The position numbers and the translations under genes are program-made. From Candidatus Woesearchaeota archaeon (GTDB lineage: Archaea; Nanobdellota; Nanobdellia; Woesearchaeales; WAPY01), in NCBI GenBank assembly GCA_015520525.1, contig WAPY01000052.1, forward strand, positions 1 through 8,002: a stretch of DNA of 8,002 nt, given 5' to 3'. Positions 6,030 through 8,002 of the stretch are shown here, piece by piece. Under the pieces are notes generated by a model. The model saw nothing but the letters and a program-made list of their open reading frames with translations, was not told where the DNA came from and did not search any database. Position 1 is the first letter of the stretch, and each line of letters opens with the position of its first letter.

Positions 6030-6674
6030 TTATTCTTTTTTGACAAGATAAACCATGTGGTCCTTCTGGAAGGGAGTTATATTCTTATATTCTAAAACAT
6101 CAAAGCGCTCTAAAAGTTGTCTATACACCCTTTCATAAATCTGCTTGGGTTTTTTTGTAACATCCACACTCTTTGCTTTCAAAGCCAAGAATCCGAAGCC
6201 TCCTTTCTTCAAAAACAAATCAGCGTTCTTTATGAATATCTCAACTTGATTTTTCTGCGCAACATCTTGATAGAGAACATCAACTGCCGGCACATAAGGA
6301 ATATACTCCTCAGGCTTGTTAGCGTCCGCCAGTATAGATGCTAAATTTCTTCTTTTCATTGACAGGAGAAACAACTGTTTTGCCACTCTCTTCGAGAATT
6401 CCACTCCAAACACAAATCCGTTGGGAGTTAAGTCTGAAACATGTGATATTGTTGTTCCGGATGCCGCCCCCAAATACAAAACTTTTGAATTTGAACTTAT
6501 GAATTGGCTCATATTTTTCAGCAACGCGGCGGCAAGTTTGCTTCTAAAAGGGTCCCAGTATCTGTACTCGTAACCTTCTTTTTTTATCGTCTCTTCTCCA
6601 TAAACTGATATTCCGGGAGTCAAATTTTTTGTGTAAATCTTTTTCCCCATCCTAAGTATGTTCTCATTGTTCAT
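6030..6674 (-). CDS. flpA: Fibrillarin-like rRNA/tRNA 2'-O-methyltransferase
   Basis: Archaeal fibrillarin is the S-adenosylmethionine-dependent catalytic subunit of C/D-box ribonucleoproteins and methylates ribose 2'-OH groups at guide-RNA-selected sites in rRNA and tRNA. The 214-residue length is close to the archaeal norm. The N-terminal part has the family's YRYWDPFRSKLAAALL (38-53). The SAM-binding loop is YLGAASGTTISHVSD (67-81), followed by VFGVEFSKR with E92, the LADANKP stretch (115-121), the DVLYQDVAQ strand (132-140) and LALKAKSVD (163-171). The family's catalytic Asp and Lys positions appear occupied (D137, K166). The start lies 11 bases inside the end of nop5, so the two are co-transcribed and probably coupled in translation, matching their products' direct binding. 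Only a weak GGA ribosome signal is seen before the ATG. Confidence 0.97.
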   Translation of the reverse strand: MNNENILRMGKKIYTKNLTPGISVYGEETIKKEGYEYRYWDPFRSKLAAALLKNMSQFISSNSKVLYLGAASGTTISHVSDLTPNGFVFGVEFSKRVAKQLFLLSMKRRNLASILADANKPEEYIPYVPAVDVLYQDVAQKNQVEIFIKNADLFLKKGGFGFLALKAKSVDVTKKPKQIYERVYRQLLERFDVLEYKNITPFQKDHMVYLVKKE

Positions 6675-7635
6675 TTTTATTCATTCCAAAATAATCTTGT
6701 TTTAGCGCTATGCTTATTTTGGCGGCGAGTTTTCTCGCGGTTTTCCCGCGGTTTTTCTTCTCTGCATTAAGCACATCTGGATGCTGGAACAAAACTCCAT
6801 ACTTAGGCATCTTATTCCCGCTTTTTAAATACCTGAATAGAGCCTTTTCAGCCCCTAAAAGTTGAACTCTTGACGAGGGCATCATAGCAAGTTTTTCAAA
6901 GCTCCCCGCTATTGTTAAGAGTTTGGCAGCTATTAAGGGAGTTGCAACTTCAGATGTTTTAGGCATTAAAGCTTTAATTTTCTCAATCAGCCTCTCTTTT
7001 GTTGTTTTGATTTTGTCATTTACTGAATCAGCAAGTTTCACCAGCTCCTTTAATTCCATCTCATCTTCTTTTGGGAGGTCAACTGTCAGATATGAAGCTT
7101 TGTTGTTCTCTTTTAAGATTTGCTTGGCATCTTTATTCTTCAACTCCTCAACCAATCTGTTGTCATCTTCAATCAGCAAAACAAGTTCTGGGCTTTTTAT
7201 GTATAAGAATTCTCGTATCCTTTTTAGTAGAATATTCCAAACCTTTGTCAGTTGTTCTAAATTCTCAACATAATGAATAATCACTTTATCAGGTTCATAC
7301 TTTTTGAGTTCCCCCGCAACAACTTTCTGCAGTACTTGCTTTGATTCTCCATTAAAAGTATCCTGATAAACTTCTGCTAAAACGCTGTTAATTATTGCTT
7401 TATTATCTTCTGCTGTCTCGTTCAAAAAGACATACTTTCCAATTTTATTCTTCTCTGCAAACTTTTTTGCTTCTTCATTAAGTAGAGTTCTTACATCTTT
7501 GTATGATAAATCCCTTTTACTTTTTATCCTTTCAAATATTATCTCCTTACTGACTACACGAATCTTATTAATTGAGGGGTCTAACTGTATGTGATAAATT
7601 GAATCAATGTTTGCGAAGATAAAATTTTCAGTCAT
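6664..7635 (-). CDS. nop5: Nop5 (Nop56/58-type) C/D-box RNP scaffold protein
   Basis: Nop5 binds the L7Ae-guide RNA complex and recruits fibrillarin, forming the archaeal C/D-box methylation complex. The 323-residue protein has an N-terminal fibrillarin-binding domain (about 1-110), a coiled-coil region (about 115-225, including ELVKLADSVNDKIKTTKERL) and the Nop domain. Nop-domain hallmarks are clear: AAKLLTIAGSFEKLAMMPSS (236-255), VQLLGAEKALFRYL (257-270), PKYGVLFQHPDV (277-288) and RGKTARKLAAKISIALKQDY (296-315). It is shorter than many archaeal Nop5 proteins of about 400 residues and lacks the long lysine-rich tail, but no domain is missing. The ATG at 7635 lies about 31 bases from a strong TATA box, giving a leader of only a few bases. 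It is the first gene of the nop5-fibrillarin operon. L7Ae is not in this window. Confidence 0.96.
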   Translation of the reverse strand: MTENFIFANIDSIYHIQLDPSINKIRVVSKEIIFERIKSKRDLSYKDVRTLLNEEAKKFAEKNKIGKYVFLNETAEDNKAIINSVLAEVYQDTFNGESKQVLQKVVAGELKKYEPDKVIIHYVENLEQLTKVWNILLKRIREFLYIKSPELVLLIEDDNRLVEELKNKDAKQILKENNKASYLTVDLPKEDEMELKELVKLADSVNDKIKTTKERLIEKIKALMPKTSEVATPLIAAKLLTIAGSFEKLAMMPSSRVQLLGAEKALFRYLKSGNKMPKYGVLFQHPDVLNAEKKNRGKTARKLAAKISIALKQDYFGMNKNEQ

Positions 7636-7662
7636 TTTCTCAATTTAAGAATCATCTGATAG

Positions 7663-7670
7663 TTTATAAA
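7663..7670 (-). promoter_or_regulatory. TATA box of the nop5-fibrillarin operon
   Basis: TTTATAAA, palindromic, is centred about 31 bases before the nop5 ATG, implying a leader of about five bases. The same octamer serves the GNAT-like gene. Confidence 0.6.
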
Positions 7671-7722
7671 AGTTTAGTTGAATTAACAAGGATTCTCCTC
7701 ATTACTTCAGAATTTTATTAAT

Positions 7723-7923
7723 CTATTCAACATCTTTTAAATTTGAAATGAAAGAGATTATTATAAAAATAAGGAGTATTAAAGGAAGCATTTGAAATTT
7801 TATTCCAAAGAAAGATGAGGTTCCAATTGCCTCAAACAGCTCATATAAGAACAGCAAGAGAAATGATAAAAGAATCGTAACTTTCAAACTTTCAAATATC
7901 TTATTTTTAACTTTTTCATTCAT
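7723..7923 (-). CDS. Small two-helix membrane protein, 66 residues
   Basis: The function is not recognised. The N-terminus is short and basic (KVKNK, residues 4-8). Two hydrophobic segments follow: about 15-33, where E28 and E31 sit near its end, and about 45-60 (MLPLILLIFIIISFISNL). A loop GTSSFFGIKF connects them and the tail is LKDVE. The basic N-terminus suggests an inside-located N-terminus and a hairpin with both ends in the cytosol. The ATG at 7923 has an in-frame TAG four codons upstream and a TATA-like box 26-27 bases away, so the start is firm if the gene is real. It ends 87 bases before the nop5 ATG on the same strand, so it precedes the nop5 operon, which has its own promoter. Its short length keeps confidence moderate. 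Confidence 0.68.
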   Translation of the reverse strand: MNEKVKNKIFESLKVTILLSFLLLFLYELFEAIGTSSFFGIKFQMLPLILLIFIIISFISNLKDVE

Positions 7924-7945
7924 TCTTATTTTCTAACTCCTCCCT

Positions 7946-7953
7946 CATTTAAG
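7946..7953 (-). promoter_or_regulatory. TATA-like box for the small membrane protein gene
   Basis: CTTAAATG on the minus strand is centred 26-27 bases before the ATG at 7923. It overlaps the stop codon of the possible upstream gene fragment. A GGGAGGAG run lies between it and the start but is too far (about 13 bases) to be a normal ribosome site. Confidence 0.35.
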
Positions 7954-8002
7954 ATTTTAATGTTGAGGTATTTCTTTCAAAGCCTTCTATAAGAGTGGGT
8001 AA
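7949..8002 (-). CDS. Possible C-terminal end of a gene entering from the right edge
   Basis: Of the three minus-strand frames at the right edge, only one stays open: 17 codons reading LPTLIEGFERNTSTLKS, then TAA (7951-7949). The other two hit stops within eight codons. The residue mix is protein-like, and the same-strand layout fits the neighbours, but 17 codons are too few to be sure and no family can be named. Confidence 0.35.
   Translation of the reverse strand, partial: LPTLIEGFERNTSTLKS

Noticed and set aside
6117..7280. Plus-strand frames inside fibrillarin and nop5
   Set aside because: They are antisense to unmistakable conserved genes and have no independent support.
1..8002. tRNA, rRNA, CRISPR array, insertion sequence, integrase or defence genes
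   Set aside because: I looked for T-arm-like sequences, regularly spaced repeats, terminal inverted repeats and transposase or nuclease motifs and found none. The region reads as ordinary chromosome.

Overview
This window looks like ordinary chromosome from an AT-rich archaeon. Three things point to Archaea. There is a Nop5-fibrillarin gene pair, the core of the C/D-box RNA 2'-O-methylation machinery. There is a single-module ZPR1 zinc-finger protein. Most genes also have a TATA-like box centred about 26 bases before the chosen start codon, the signature of leaderless archaeal transcription. Compact genes, many overlaps and several orphan small proteins would fit a DPANN-type lineage (Woesearchaeota, Pacearchaeota or similar), but that placement is inference. 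TAA, TAG and TGA all act as stops, so the genetic code is standard.

Layout, left to right. Positions 1-589, minus strand: the 5' end of a gene that leaves the window (1-118), then a small GNAT-like protein (194-589), each with its own TATA box. Positions 590-956: a 367-base divergent intergenic region holding two promoters and nothing else recognised. Positions 957-1508, plus: ZPR1-type zinc-finger protein. Positions 1509-3224, minus: two unrecognised proteins in tandem, whose last stop directly abuts the ZPR1 stop. Positions 3225-3336: a compact divergent promoter region. Positions 3337-4483, plus: a two-gene operon of a YfcE/MJ0936-type phosphodiesterase and a HAD-family hydrolase, overlapping by 8 bases. 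Positions 4510-7635, minus: nop5, fibrillarin and cysS in transcription order, with nop5 and fibrillarin overlapping by 11 bases. Positions 7723-8002, minus: a 66-residue two-helix membrane protein and a possible C-terminal end of a gene entering from the right edge.

Most recognisable content is information processing: Nop5 and fibrillarin methylate rRNA and tRNA under guide RNAs, CysS charges tRNA-Cys, and ZPR1 is linked in eukaryotes to EF1A folding. The phosphodiesterase and HAD proteins are probably metabolic phosphoesterase-type enzymes of unknown substrate. No mobile element, CRISPR array, tRNA, rRNA or defence system was recognised. The points most worth a second look are a gene (2280-3224) whose best start is an AUU codon behind a good Shine-Dalgarno site, a HAD protein lacking the usual second catalytic Asp, and a very tight divergent promoter pair.
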